Assembly: GCA_045600205.1 (NCBI GenBank)
Contig: JAZRXM010000007.1
Span: forward strand, 1-61,482
Direction: 5' to 3'
Source of the DNA: Firm-04 sp045600205
GTDB taxonomy: Bacteria > Bacillota > Clostridia > Oscillospirales > Ruminococcaceae
DNA length: 61,482 bases
In this document: positions 16,211 to 25,643 of the stretch, piece by piece
How positions within the stretch are numbered: position 1 is the stretch's first letter
Layout of the letters: the number at the start of each line of letters is the position of its first letter
Program-made: the position numbers and the translations under genes
The notes under the pieces: model-generated
What the model was told of the DNA's origin: nothing
The model's database searches: none
What the model saw: the letters and a program-made list of their open reading frames with translations, nothing else

Positions 16211-18586
16211 ATGATAAAAATAAAGAGAATCTCAAAAATCACAGCAGGAACACTGGCAGCGCTTATGCTGACAGCAACGCCTGCAAAGCTCCTTCCTGAG
16301 CGGATGCTCGGGGCAACTGCGGCTTCGGTCGTGTACAATCCCATGATTTGGGCGGATGTGCCTGATGATGACGTCATTCGTGTGGGTGATACCTACTATA
16401 TGGTTAGCACGACGATGTTTTTCAGCCCCGGCGCACCGATCATGAAGTCGAAAGACCTCGTATCGTGGGAAATCTGCAATTATGTGTATGATATATACGC
16501 AGATGGCGATGTCCAAAATCTCAAAAACGGAAAACATGATTACTCTCACGGACAGTGGGCAGCAAGCCTACGCTACAATAAAGGCACGTTTTACGTCTTT
16601 TTTGGCAGCTACGGTTCAAACAAATCCTATATTTACAAAACCACAGACATTGAAAATGGTACATGGACTCGCAGTGAGATCAATGGAATGTACCATGATG
16701 CCTCAATCCTGTTTGATACCGACGGCAAGAACTATCTGGTATACGGTGGTAGCGGAGAAATCAAAATCAAGCAGCTCAATTCTGAGATGACGGGATTCCA
16801 GTCAGGCGGTGTGGACAAAACGCTGCTGAAAACCGGTTTGACAGGTCTTGCCGGTGAGGGTTCGCACATCCAGAAAATCGGTGATTATTACTATGTATTT
16901 GTGATTGCGTGGCCAAACGGCAGTGGACGCATCGAGCTTTGCTACCGTTGTAAGGATCTGCTGGGCAATTACGAAGGCAAGACGGTACTGAATTCGGGTC
17001 TTGGTACATATGGCGGCGGTGTTGCACAAGGCGGTATTGTTGATACACCTGACGGAAAATGGTATGGTCTGTTATTCCAGGATCATGGTTCTGTTGGACG
17101 AGTGCCTGTGCTTGTTCCTGTAACATGGCAGGACAACTGGCCGATCATGGGTGTCAACGGAAAAGCTCCTGTGACAATAACAGTGGATGGAAACTACACT
17201 GGTACGCATCTGGCAGTGGACGATGATTTCGATTATGACGCAAACAAGCTGAAGCTGGAATGGCAGTGGAATCACAATCCTGATAACACCGCATGGACTG
17301 TTACAGAGCGAGCAGGATATCTTCGCCTGTACAATAAATCCATTGCTTCACACCTGCTCAATGCGCGGAATACGTTGACGATGCGGACTGAGGGACCTGC
17401 TTGTTCCAGTGTCATCAAGTTGGATACCAAGGGCATGAAAGCGGGCGATTATGCAGGACTTTCGGCATTCCAGTTCAATTACGGCAACATCGGCGTATAC
17501 GTCGGGAATGACAATGTCAAGCACGTATATATGTCGAAAAACGGCTCATATTCTTCCAATGCTGAAATTACCAATACCTCTGATAAAATTGTTGCGCAGC
17601 AGAATCTCAATGGCGATGAGATCTATTTGAAAGTGGAATTCACGTTTGCAACGGTTGACGGCAATTTCAATTCTTCCAACAACATTGATAAAGCCAATTT
17701 CTTCTATTCCTATGACGGTTCTAACTGGACAAAACTGGGCGATCAGCTTGGTATGACCTACGATTTGAAGATGTTTACGGGCTACCGGAGTGCGATTTAC
17801 AGCTATGCAACGAAATCCACAGGTGGATATGCAGATATTGACTACTTTGATTACGAGCGTGCAGATTGGAATGTGCCGATTGTAGTTGAGCCGGATGAAA
17901 ATGGGTATTTCTTCCATAGCACTTACGAAAAGAATGCAGATTCGTGGAGCGCACGCGGTGGAGCTTCGGTGACTACCACATCGCAGAAGTTCTACGATGG
18001 CAGCAAGGCTTTATATGTATCCGATCGCACCGCTTCGTGGAATGGCGCAATTCACGCACTGAATGCAGCAATTTTTGAGACGGGCAGTACGTACAGTTTC
18101 AGTGCGAATGTTCTTTATGACGAGGGCGAAGCCACTGATACATTTTATATGAAAATCCAATATGTGGATGAATCGGGCGAAACGCAGTATGCATCAGTTG
18201 CGGAGGGGACAGCTGTCAAAGGGGAATGGCTGCAGCTTGCCAATCCGCAGTATACGATTCCCACGGGTGCATCGGATGTGTACCTCTATCTGGAAACGGC
18301 GGAATCCACCAATTCGTTCTATGTGGATGAAGCAATCGGTGCAGTAGAAAATACCCTGATTGCAGGTCCCGGTGGTTCGATTGAATTTGCGCCAGGCGAT
18401 CTGGATAGTAACGGAAAAGTGAATGCTGTTGACCTTGCATTGTTGAAAGCAGGAATCTTGAAGCAAACCTTTGCGGATGTTGCTGCAAAGTTGGCGGCAG
18501 ATGTCAATCAGGATGGCGAAACAGATGCTTCTGACGTGGCTTCTCTGACAGAATATCTTTGTGGAAAATCGGATGTGTTTCAATAA
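16211..18586 (+). CDS. Secreted GH43 glycosidase with CBM22-like module and type I dockerin
   Basis: The 791-residue protein starts at ATG 16211, behind GGGGGAAG. A signal peptide (about 1-40) is followed by a five-bladed-propeller GH43 domain with NPMIWADVPDDDVIRVGDTYY, the family's catalytic-base region, and WAASLRYNKGTFYVFF. A concanavalin-like GH43 C-terminal domain follows (about 335-555, starting AVDDDFDYD). Next is a CBM22-like sugar-binding module (about 560-715) with DGSKALYVSDRTASWNG and FYVDEA. The dockerin (about 729-791) has two calcium-binding repeats, GDLDSNGKVNAVDLALLK and ADVNQDGETDASD. It would act on arabinoxylan or xylan side chains as a xylosidase or arabinofuranosidase, bound to a cellulosome scaffoldin not encoded here. 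Confidence 0.85.
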   Translation: MIKIKRISKITAGTLAALMLTATPAKLLPERMLGATAASVVYNPMIWADVPDDDVIRVGDTYYMVSTTMFFSPGAPIMKSKDLVSWEICNYVYDIYADGDVQNLKNGKHDYSHGQWAASLRYNKGTFYVFFGSYGSNKSYIYKTTDIENGTWTRSEINGMYHDASILFDTDGKNYLVYGGSGEIKIKQLNSEMTGFQSGGVDKTLLKTGLTGLAGEGSHIQKIGDYYYVFVIAWPNGSGRIELCYRCKDLLGNYEGKTVLNSGLGTYGGGVAQGGIVDTPDGKWYGLLFQDHGSVGRVPVLVPVTWQDNWPIMGVNGKAPVTITVDGNYTGTHLAVDDDFDYDANKLKLEWQWNHNPDNTAWTVTERAGYLRLYNKSIASHLLNARNTLTMRTEGPACSSVIKLDTKGMKAGDYAGLSAFQFNYGNIGVYVGNDNVKHVYMSKNGSYSSNAEITNTSDKIVAQQNLNGDEIYLKVEFTFATVDGNFNSSNNIDKANFFYSYDGSNWTKLGDQLGMTYDLKMFTGYRSAIYSYATKSTGGYADIDYFDYERADWNVPIVVEPDENGYFFHSTYEKNADSWSARGGASVTTTSQKFYDGSKALYVSDRTASWNGAIHALNAAIFETGSTYSFSANVLYDEGEATDTFYMKIQYVDESGETQYASVAEGTAVKGEWLQLANPQYTIPTGASDVYLYLETAESTNSFYVDEAIGAVENTLIAGPGGSIEFAPGDLDSNGKVNAVDLALLKAGILKQTFADVAAKLAADVNQDGETDASDVASLTEYLCGKSDVFQ

Positions 18587-18600
18587 AAACCCTCTCTGCA

Positions 18601-18634
18601 AAACAAGCGGTACGGAAACGTGCCGCTTGTTTTT
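18601..18634 (+). terminator. Intrinsic terminator
   Basis: AAACAAGCGG (18601-18610) pairs with CCGCTTGTTT (18623-18632) and a T run follows. Confidence 0.85.
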
Positions 18635-18653
18635 ATTGAAGTCGTTTTTTCTC

Positions 18654-18682
18654 TTGCAAATCCATCTTTGATATGGTATAAT
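18654..18682 (+). promoter_or_regulatory. Sigma-A promoter of the second dockerin protein
   Basis: TTGCAA (18654-18659), 17 bp, TATAAT (18677-18682). The 5' leader holds three CATG units spaced by a few bases. Confidence 0.82.
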
Positions 18683-18729
18683 GTACGCGAAGCATGGAAC
18701 ATGCTGAAACATGAATAAGGAGAGATGGT

Positions 18730-21300
18730 ATGAAACAACGGAGATTGGGAAAAAGATTGTTATCATTGATTTGCGCTGCGATTCTGCTTGGAGGTATGCA
18801 GTATGTGCAGCCCCGAATGCATGTACAGGCAGCGCAGAATGCAGCAACAGAGGTCAGTGATGCAATTGGTCTGGTATGTAATTTGTTTTGCGTATCAGGC
18901 AGCGATGAAGCGAATCATGCGGCGTTGCAGTGGGATACAACACTCTCTGCAAGCAACTTTATCTTGTATCGCTCCACACAGGAAAACACAGGATTCACGC
19001 CGATTTATACAGGCAGCGGAAAGTCATGTGAGGATGATGATTTGCAAATCGGAAAGACTTATTACTATCAGCTCATGGCAACAGACGGCAAATCACAATG
19101 GTATTCGTCTGTCAAATCTCTGACTGCTGTAAATGTACCGAATGGACTAAGCACATATGACAATCAAAAAGGCAGTAATCTGGTATATGCGACAAGTGGT
19201 ACGAAAGTCGGCAACACGTACTATAACTATGCCATTAAGAGCCATTCGGGTAAAAATGACTGTTATCTGGCGGAAACAACATCTTCGGATGGTGTGCATT
19301 TTGGAAATGAACGCAACGTTGCAGATTCTTCGCAGAATTCTGCGCTTGCAAGCTGCAAAATCGAGTCCGTACACATCACGTACATGGAGAAAACAAAACA
19401 GATTGTTGTCTGGGCACACTGGGAGCAGCCAAGCGGTTACAGCGATGGAAAAGCACTGGTCATTACGGGTACACCCGGTGGTCAGTTTACCGTACATCAT
19501 GTATATAATCCGCTGAATATTCAGGTGCGCGACATGGCGGTGTTCGTAGACGATGATGGTACGGGTTATCTGATTGCTGCGGCAAACAAATCGGGACAGG
19601 GTGCCAACGCCACGCTGTATATCTTCAAAATGAATGACGATTACAGTGATGTAACTGAAATTGTGACCACTCTGTTTGAGGATCAGTACCGTGAATTTCC
19701 GAATATGATCAAGAAAGACGGCTATTATTTTCTGTTTACATCGCAGGCGGCTGGTTGGTACCCGAGCAGCGGTGCTTATGCAGTCACGAAGAATCTGAAA
19801 ACCGGTTGGAGCAAACTCCGCAGCATCGGTAATACATCCACATTCTCATCTCAGTCAGGCTGGATCGTAGACCTTGCAGGAAAGAATTACCTGATGCACG
19901 CTTATCGTTGGCTGCGGGCATCAGAAAGCAGCGGCACAACGCTTTGTCCGCTCTATTTTGATAACGGTTTTGCGTTCTATGATTATTGTCCGTATTTTCG
20001 TTATAATACTGCGACAGGTGATCTGTTCCCTGTGCAGACAGGTGTGTTGCTCTCGCAGGATAAGGATGCATCTTCCTCTCTGGCAGCAAAATCCTCAGAA
20101 AGCCCTGAAAAGGCATTTGACGGTTCTTACCAAAGCTCCTTTACGGCAATCGGAGACTATAAAAAGTGGCCGTTTTATTTGCAGGTGGATCTTGGTCAGC
20201 TGTGCAGTCTTTCTAATATTCAGATTTCATGGTATATCTGCAAAGGATCAGAGGGCTATTATGCCTACACCGTGGAAGGCAGTATGGATGGAAAAAACTG
20301 GACAAAGCTTTATGATCATACGGACACCTCGAAAGAAATCGTGTCCAAGACCTACGGCTTCAACAGCAATTTAATCAGCGGTACCGCTCGGTATGTACGG
20401 TTGAATGTCAAAAGTGCAACGCTGCAAAATAATCCAACCAATAACTGGTATACGCCGCAGATTTATGAGTGTAAAATCTATGGAACGCCGACTGCATCAC
20501 ATACTATGCCAAGTCCTGATGCAGCTTTTGATTTTGAAAACGGCAGTACAGAGGACATCAGCGGAAATGGCGTGAAACTGAGTCTGTATGGAAACGCCAA
20601 AGTCACGCAGGATTCCAAGCAGGGGAGTATTCTGGATTTTGATGGCACAACGGATACTTATGCTGCATTCCCGAATGGTTTTCTGGATGGTTGTCGTGAC
20701 TATACCGTGTGCATGGATGTAAATTCGGCATCTGCCGGCAATTATTTCACGTTTGCAGCGGGAAAAGACGACCAGAAATACGCCTTTTTCCGCATTGGTG
20801 ATTCGATTTTCCGTTTTGCAGTGACAACTGATACGTGGCGTGGCGAAACGGAATTTATTGTGGATACGGAAACAAACGCATGGCATCGGTATATTCTGGT
20901 CATCAATGGTGCAACGGCAAAGCTGTATATTGACAATCAGCTTGTATCAGAAACGCCGTCCTGTACTGCAAGCCTTGCCGATATGGGCAGCGGGTTGTCA
21001 ACTTACATTGGCAAATCCTATTATGCTGATGATATATTCTTTACAGGAAAGATCGACAATCTCGCGATATACAAAACGGCACTCAATGCGGAAGAAGTAT
21101 CATCCTTGTTTGAAGCGGATGCGCTTCGCGGAGATGTCAATGCAGATGGCAGTGTTACCATTGCAGATGCTGTCACATTGCAGAAATTTCTCTTGACGCA
21201 AAGCAATACTCTTCCTGATGCCGCGGCTGCTGATATGGACAACAATCAGAAATTGAATGCAAAAGATCTTGCACTTTTGAAGCAAATGCTCATGAAATAA
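18730..21300 (+). CDS. Secreted multidomain protein: GH43-like propeller, CBM32, LamG-like, dockerin
   Basis: The 856-residue protein has a signal peptide (about 1-35, ending VQAA) and a fibronectin-III-like region (about 50-135). A GH43/GH117-type propeller follows (about 140-435) with RDMAVFVDDDGTGYLIAA, REFPNMIKKDGYYFLFTSQ and GWYPSSGAY, resembling galactan- or arabinan-active GH43 groups. Next come an F5/8-type C module (CBM32, about 440-590), a concanavalin/LamG-like domain (about 595-795) and a dockerin (about 800-856) with GDVNADGSVTIADAVTLQKFL and ADMDNNQKLNAKDLALLKQ. It lies behind the first GH43 gene in the same direction but has its own promoter. The exact substrate cannot be read from sequence. 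Confidence 0.82.
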   Translation: MKQRRLGKRLLSLICAAILLGGMQYVQPRMHVQAAQNAATEVSDAIGLVCNLFCVSGSDEANHAALQWDTTLSASNFILYRSTQENTGFTPIYTGSGKSCEDDDLQIGKTYYYQLMATDGKSQWYSSVKSLTAVNVPNGLSTYDNQKGSNLVYATSGTKVGNTYYNYAIKSHSGKNDCYLAETTSSDGVHFGNERNVADSSQNSALASCKIESVHITYMEKTKQIVVWAHWEQPSGYSDGKALVITGTPGGQFTVHHVYNPLNIQVRDMAVFVDDDGTGYLIAAANKSGQGANATLYIFKMNDDYSDVTEIVTTLFEDQYREFPNMIKKDGYYFLFTSQAAGWYPSSGAYAVTKNLKTGWSKLRSIGNTSTFSSQSGWIVDLAGKNYLMHAYRWLRASESSGTTLCPLYFDNGFAFYDYCPYFRYNTATGDLFPVQTGVLLSQDKDASSSLAAKSSESPEKAFDGSYQSSFTAIGDYKKWPFYLQVDLGQLCSLSNIQISWYICKGSEGYYAYTVEGSMDGKNWTKLYDHTDTSKEIVSKTYGFNSNLISGTARYVRLNVKSATLQNNPTNNWYTPQIYECKIYGTPTASHTMPSPDAAFDFENGSTEDISGNGVKLSLYGNAKVTQDSKQGSILDFDGTTDTYAAFPNGFLDGCRDYTVCMDVNSASAGNYFTFAAGKDDQKYAFFRIGDSIFRFAVTTDTWRGETEFIVDTETNAWHRYILVINGATAKLYIDNQLVSETPSCTASLADMGSGLSTYIGKSYYADDIFFTGKIDNLAIYKTALNAEEVSSLFEADALRGDVNADGSVTIADAVTLQKFLLTQSNTLPDAAAADMDNNQKLNAKDLALLKQMLMK

Positions 21301-21306
21301 GAAACC

Positions 21307-21348
21307 AATCCCGTGAAATTTCAGCTATGGAATTCACGGGATTTTTTC
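21307..21348 (+). terminator. Intrinsic terminator
   Basis: AATCCCGTGAA (21307-21317) pairs with TTCACGGGATT (21333-21343), then TTTTTT. Confidence 0.85.
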
Positions 21349-21353
21349 TGGGC

Positions 21354-21382
21354 TTGCTTTTCAATGAATAATGTTGTATAAT
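21354..21382 (+). promoter_or_regulatory. Sigma-A promoter of the second MATE gene
   Basis: TTGCTT (21354-21359), 17 bp, TATAAT (21377-21382). Confidence 0.75.
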
Positions 21383-21417
21383 GTAATTGACATCATTTGC
21401 GGAAAGGGCTGACATCA

Positions 21418-22782
21418 TTGACGGATACGAAGAAAAAAGAGGAACTATTTGAGCGGACTCCTGTGCCGCAGGCGGTTGCACAGCTTGCAATCCCTACGGT
21501 CATAGCTTGTCTGGTCATGGTGATATACAATCTGGCTGACACTTTTTTTGTCGGAATACTAGACGATACGCTGGAAACAAATGCAGTAACCCTTGCGGCT
21601 CCTGTATTGCTTGCATTCAATGCGGTAACCAATTTATTCGGAACAGGTTGTTCCAGTATGATGAGCCGAGCACTTGGGCAAAAAGACTACGAAACAGTGA
21701 GAAAAAGTGCTGCATTCGGCATTTATGGAGCAGTTATATGTGGTCTTTTATTTTCGTTTTGTGCAACAGTATTCCGAACAACGCTTTTGCATCTGCTTGG
21801 GGCAAATGCCGAAAACTTTGACAGAACCGCCGATTATCTGTTCTGGACGGTGACCTGCGGGGCTGTACCTTCCATGCTGAATGTGGTAATGGGGAATCTG
21901 GTGCGTGCAGAGGGCAGTGCGTTGCATGCCAGTATTGGTACCATGAGTGGTTGTATGTTGAACATTGTCCTTGACCCGCTGATGATTTTGCCGTGGGGAC
22001 TTGGTTTGGGAGCAGCTGGTGCAGGTCTTGCAACATTTATATCCAATTGTGTTGCCTGCGGTTATTTTGTGGTTTATCTGTTCGCCAAGCGAAAGGAAAC
22101 CTTTATCAGCATCAAGCCATCTGATTTTCTTCCGTCAAAACTTGTATGCTTCGAGATTTTCGCAGTCGGTATCCCTGCTTCCATTCAGAATTTGCTCAAT
22201 GTCACCGGCATGACGATTATGAACAACTTTATGTCTGGTTATGATACGGACGCAATATCCGCTATGGGCATCACGCACAAGGTTGCTATGGTACCGATGT
22301 ACGTATCCATGGGAATCAGTCAGGGTATTTTGCCGCTGATCGGCTATAATTTTGCAGCAAGAAACTCGGAGCGTATGAAGGAAACCATTCGTTTTACTGA
22401 AAAAATCGCTGGTGCGTTCATGGTGCTTGCTGCAATTGCATTTTTCATTTTCTCTGAGCCGATTATTGGCATCTTTATGAAAAACGAGAAGGTTGTCGTG
22501 TATGGCGGTGCGTTTTTGAAAGGTGCGTCGCTGGCTATGCCGTTTTTGTTCTTTGATTTTCTGGCAGTCGGCATTTTTCAGGCTTGTGGTATGGGAAAGC
22601 GTTCACTGGTGTTTGCAATTCTCCGCAAGGTTGTGCTGGAAATCCCTGCAATGTTTGCACTGAATGCAATTGTACCCATGTATGGTCTTGCTTACGCACA
22701 ATTAGTTGCAGAATTTGTGCTTTCGATAGCAGCTTTCGTCATACTTGAAAAAAATTTGCGCACGGAATATACGGTTAAATAA
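21418..22782 (+). CDS. MATE family efflux transporter
   Basis: The protein has 454 residues from the TTG at 21418, preferred over an in-frame TTG at 21397 because GGAAAGGG lies at the right distance. It has twelve predicted helices. VIYNLADTFFVGILDD, GTGCSSMMSRALGQKD, LVRAEGSALHASIGTMSG and FMSGYDTDAISAMGITHKVAMVP are typical of the Clostridial MATE group often annotated as multidrug pumps. It is only distantly similar to the MATE protein encoded at 13.2 kb. No neighbour points to its cargo. Confidence 0.88.
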   Translation: MTDTKKKEELFERTPVPQAVAQLAIPTVIACLVMVIYNLADTFFVGILDDTLETNAVTLAAPVLLAFNAVTNLFGTGCSSMMSRALGQKDYETVRKSAAFGIYGAVICGLLFSFCATVFRTTLLHLLGANAENFDRTADYLFWTVTCGAVPSMLNVVMGNLVRAEGSALHASIGTMSGCMLNIVLDPLMILPWGLGLGAAGAGLATFISNCVACGYFVVYLFAKRKETFISIKPSDFLPSKLVCFEIFAVGIPASIQNLLNVTGMTIMNNFMSGYDTDAISAMGITHKVAMVPMYVSMGISQGILPLIGYNFAARNSERMKETIRFTEKIAGAFMVLAAIAFFIFSEPIIGIFMKNEKVVVYGGAFLKGASLAMPFLFFDFLAVGIFQACGMGKRSLVFAILRKVVLEIPAMFALNAIVPMYGLAYAQLVAEFVLSIAAFVILEKNLRTEYTVK

Positions 22783-22806
22783 ATTTATAAAATATGATAT
22801 TTCCTC

Positions 22807-22835
22807 TTGCAATTGGGAACAGGTTGTGCTATAAT
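22807..22835 (+). promoter_or_regulatory. Sigma-A promoter of a short leader before the MBOAT gene
   Basis: TTGCAA (22807-22812), 17 bp, TATAAT (22830-22835) preceded by TGTGC. Confidence 0.82.
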
Positions 22836-22868
22836 ATAAAAGTTGGTGTACTGATTCCGATTGTAACG

Positions 22869-22900
22869 AAGCCGTCCAGTTTCGCTCGGACGGCTTTTTT
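22869..22900 (+). terminator. Intrinsic terminator inside the MBOAT leader
   Basis: AAGCCGTCC (22869-22877) pairs with GGACGGCTT (22888-22896), then a T run. It lies only about 30 bases beyond the promoter start point and 60 bases before the next gene, so it either ends a tiny RNA or attenuates the operon. Confidence 0.8.
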
Positions 22901-22959
22901 ACGCCGCAGATTCGTCGAATTTTGTCGATTGGCAGTATCTCTGAAGGGATGTGAGAAGC

Positions 22960-24354
22960 TTGGTTTTCAGCAGTCTTGAATTCTTGTGCTGGTTTCTGCC
23001 GTTTTGCCTGATGACCTATGCTGTTACTAAAAAGCATACTAAAAATATGGTGTTGCTCTTTTTCAGCGTGGCATTTTACGCATACGGTGTGCAGGAAACC
23101 CCTGAATATTTGCTGCTGATGACTGCTTCTGTATTGATCAACTGGCTGCTTAGCGGCTGGATCGCATCTGTCCGGCACGGACGAAAAATTCTGTTGTTTT
23201 TGGGGTTGCTGTGGGATTTTGGATGCTTGTTTGTATTCAAATACGCTGATTTTTTCATTCAGAATATCAATCGCTTTGCAAAAAAAGAAATCCCTCTTAC
23301 CAATTTTTTTTTGCCGCTTGGAATCAGTTTTTTCACGTTTCAAGTAGCATCGTATCTGATTGACGTTTACCGCAGACGCGTAAAGCCTGAACGAAGCATT
23401 ATTTGTCTGGCTACGTACATTTTGTGCTTTCCACAATTGATTGCAGGCCCGATTGTTCGGTTTTCTGATATCAAAAAAGAACTTCATGTGCGCAACGTGT
23501 CTGCTCGTGATTTTGTTGATGGAATGGAGATTTTCATTATCGGTCTCGCCAAAAAGGTGCTGATTGCCAATCAACTTGCGGGGCTTTGGCGCGATTTGGA
23601 TGCGATCGGATATGAATCCGTTACCACATTGGCGGCATGGCTTGGCATAGCAGCGTACAGCCTGCAACTTTATTTTGATTTTTCCGGTTATTCGCAAATG
23701 GCAATCGGACTTGGAAGAATGTTCGGCTTTCATTTTCCTGCGAATTTCAAGCATCCGTATATCTCCTGTACGATGACTGAATTCTGGCGGCGTTGGCATA
23801 TCACGCTGGGTACATGGTTTCGGGAGTATGTCTATATTCCGCTTGGCGGCAATCGGTGCGGGAAACTTCGTACATATTTCAATTTACTTGTTGTTTGGCT
23901 GCTGACAGGTTTCTGGCATGGTGCGGACTGGAATTTCCTGATTTGGGGATTTCTGCTGTTTTTGCTGATTGCCATAGAAAAGGCAGGTTTGGGTCGATTT
24001 CTGGAGCAGCATCGGTTGTGCGGACATCTTTATATGATATTCTGGATTCCAATGACATGGCTTGTGTTTGCGGTCACCGATTTGAAACAGATCTGCGTCT
24101 ATATTCAAAAGTTGTTCGGTTTTGGTTCAGAACCGTTGTTCCCGACGGATTATATCGGTTATTTCAAAATTTACGGCGTATTTCTTGGCATTGGCATTCT
24201 ATTTTCCACGCGTCTGCCTGAGAAAATATATCGAAAACTGCGAAAGTCACGTCTTGGCTTTGTTCGTTACGTATTTTTAGCTGGTTTGCTTGCATTATCT
24301 GGGTATTGTATGTACCGCGGTATGAATGACCCATTTTTGTATTTCCGTTTTTGA
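22960..24354 (+). CDS. MBOAT family O-acyltransferase (AlgI/DltB-like)
   Basis: The 464-residue protein has about eleven membrane helices and starts MVFSSLEFLCWFLP, the usual AlgI-like opening. That places the start at TTG 22960, behind GGGATGTGA, rather than at GTG 22951. Conserved marks are FFLPLGISFFTFQVASYLIDVYR, FPQLIAGPIVRF, the FWRRWHITLGTWFREYVYIPLGG core (from residue 275) and the catalytic histidine in GFWHG (H320). Such proteins move acyl groups across the membrane to acetylate exopolysaccharide, peptidoglycan or teichoic acid. The next gene encodes an SGNH hydrolase, the expected partner. Confidence 0.92.
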   Translation: MVFSSLEFLCWFLPFCLMTYAVTKKHTKNMVLLFFSVAFYAYGVQETPEYLLLMTASVLINWLLSGWIASVRHGRKILLFLGLLWDFGCLFVFKYADFFIQNINRFAKKEIPLTNFFLPLGISFFTFQVASYLIDVYRRRVKPERSIICLATYILCFPQLIAGPIVRFSDIKKELHVRNVSARDFVDGMEIFIIGLAKKVLIANQLAGLWRDLDAIGYESVTTLAAWLGIAAYSLQLYFDFSGYSQMAIGLGRMFGFHFPANFKHPYISCTMTEFWRRWHITLGTWFREYVYIPLGGNRCGKLRTYFNLLVVWLLTGFWHGADWNFLIWGFLLFLLIAIEKAGLGRFLEQHRLCGHLYMIFWIPMTWLVFAVTDLKQICVYIQKLFGFGSEPLFPTDYIGYFKIYGVFLGIGILFSTRLPEKIYRKLRKSRLGFVRYVFLAGLLALSGYCMYRGMNDPFLYFRF

Positions 24355-24367
24355 GAGAAGGTTTGGG

Positions 24368-25468
24368 ATGAAAAATCGTTTTTCCACTGTTATGGTCATG
24401 ATTCTATTGATGGCATTTCTGTATACGGGCAAATTTGTGCTGAATGATCGGCAGGAACCCGAACAGATCATGCCGACAGAATCACCGATTGTATTGCAGA
24501 CTACTTCGGCTGTACAGACAACCGTGACAACGGATTCTTTGCCTTCTGTGAGTAATCCGGTGATTGTACAGACAACATTTGTGCGGACAACGAATGCAAC
24601 TACGATGACAGTAGTGTCAGCATTATTGACGGAAACATCAGCTGTACCTACGGAAACAATCGTAGAAAGAACACTTCCTATTACTTCGCATACGATTCAT
24701 CATCAAACAAAAGTGCAGACAGCTCCGCCGACTCCTGTGATTCCGGGTACTGCTCCGACAGTTGTACAGCCACCGAAAACAGAGCCCGTACGTACAACAG
24801 CTGTTCCAGTTGTGACAACAAAAAAACAGACTGTTCTGACAACAGCACCTCCTGTACAGACATCACCACCTGTACCGAGCGGATTTGTAACGGCACCTGA
24901 CGGATATTTTAATGATGCTCTGTTTATCGGAGACTCCAGAACTGTTGGAATGCGCGATTATGCGCCAATTTCAGGTGCAGACTATTTTGCGAGTGTCGGC
25001 ATGAGTGTGTACAACATCAAAAAGCAAAGCTGTCCTGTCAAAGGGCGTGGAAACTTGAATTTTCAGAGTGCAATTACCGGAAAAAAGTATGGTAAGGTGT
25101 ACATTATGCTTGGCATCAATGAACTTGGTTATGATCGTAAAAAAACAATAGATACGTATAAAGGCATCATTAATGAAATTCGTTCTGCCCAGCCGAATGC
25201 TTTGATTTATATAGAAGCCAACTTGCATGTTGCAGCAGGACGAAATAATACGGACAAGATTGTGAACAATTCGAACATCAATGCGTTCAACCAGCAGATT
25301 GCAGCACTTGCTGATACGAAAACGGTGTTCTATTTGGACGTCAATTTAATTTTTGATGATGCAAACGGCAATCTTCGTGCTGATTATACGCATGATAATA
25401 CGCATGTTTTGGCGAAATACTATATCCCATGGCGAGAGTGGCTGCAAGGTAGAGTGATTCTGAAATAG
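24368..25468 (+). CDS. Membrane-anchored SGNH/GDSL hydrolase with Thr/Pro-rich linker
   Basis: The 366-residue protein has one N-terminal membrane anchor (about 8-25), then about 140 residues rich in Thr, Val and Pro (a likely extracellular stalk), then an SGNH domain. The catalytic blocks are FIGDSRT (S190), LGINELG (block III Gly/Asn) and, near the end, DYTHDNTH with the Asp/His pair. ATG 24368 follows AGAAGG; the ORF extends upstream into the MBOAT gene without another site. In AlgI-type systems the MBOAT protein brings acetyl groups out and an SGNH protein transfers them, so this is probably the extracytoplasmic acetyltransferase or esterase of the pair. Confidence 0.85.
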   Translation: MKNRFSTVMVMILLMAFLYTGKFVLNDRQEPEQIMPTESPIVLQTTSAVQTTVTTDSLPSVSNPVIVQTTFVRTTNATTMTVVSALLTETSAVPTETIVERTLPITSHTIHHQTKVQTAPPTPVIPGTAPTVVQPPKTEPVRTTAVPVVTTKKQTVLTTAPPVQTSPPVPSGFVTAPDGYFNDALFIGDSRTVGMRDYAPISGADYFASVGMSVYNIKKQSCPVKGRGNLNFQSAITGKKYGKVYIMLGINELGYDRKKTIDTYKGIINEIRSAQPNALIYIEANLHVAAGRNNTDKIVNNSNINAFNQQIAALADTKTVFYLDVNLIFDDANGNLRADYTHDNTHVLAKYYIPWREWLQGRVILK

Positions 25469-25486
25469 GTTCAATTAAGTTGTGTG

Positions 25487-25502
25487 GATTGTACGTACAA
25501 TC
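25487..25502. promoter_or_regulatory. AraR-type operator (perfect palindrome)
   Basis: GATTGTACGTACAATC is a perfect 16-bp palindrome matching the AraR operator known from Bacillus and relatives. It lies upstream of the araR-like gene but also upstream of a terminator. Confidence 0.75.
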
Positions 25503-25530
25503 AAAATGTTTTGGGTTGGGTTAGATTCAT

Positions 25531-25568
25531 AAGCCGTAGGATACGAGTACTGTATCCTGCGGCTTTTT
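25531..25568 (+). terminator. Intrinsic terminator
   Basis: AAGCCGtAGGATAC (25531-25544) pairs with GTATCCTgCGGCTT, with one mismatch, followed by TTTT. It ends the MBOAT-SGNH transcript. Confidence 0.85.
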
Positions 25569-25643
25569 GGTCAAATTGGGAGAAACATTGTACATGATGC
25601 ACAATCAGAAACCTCTGTTTTTGAAAATGTATACAAATTTTCA

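Noticed and set aside
22702..23799. 365-codon open frame opposite the MATE/MBOAT region
   Set aside because: It crosses a promoter and a terminator of the plus strand, and its sequence is low-complexity and basic without any motif.
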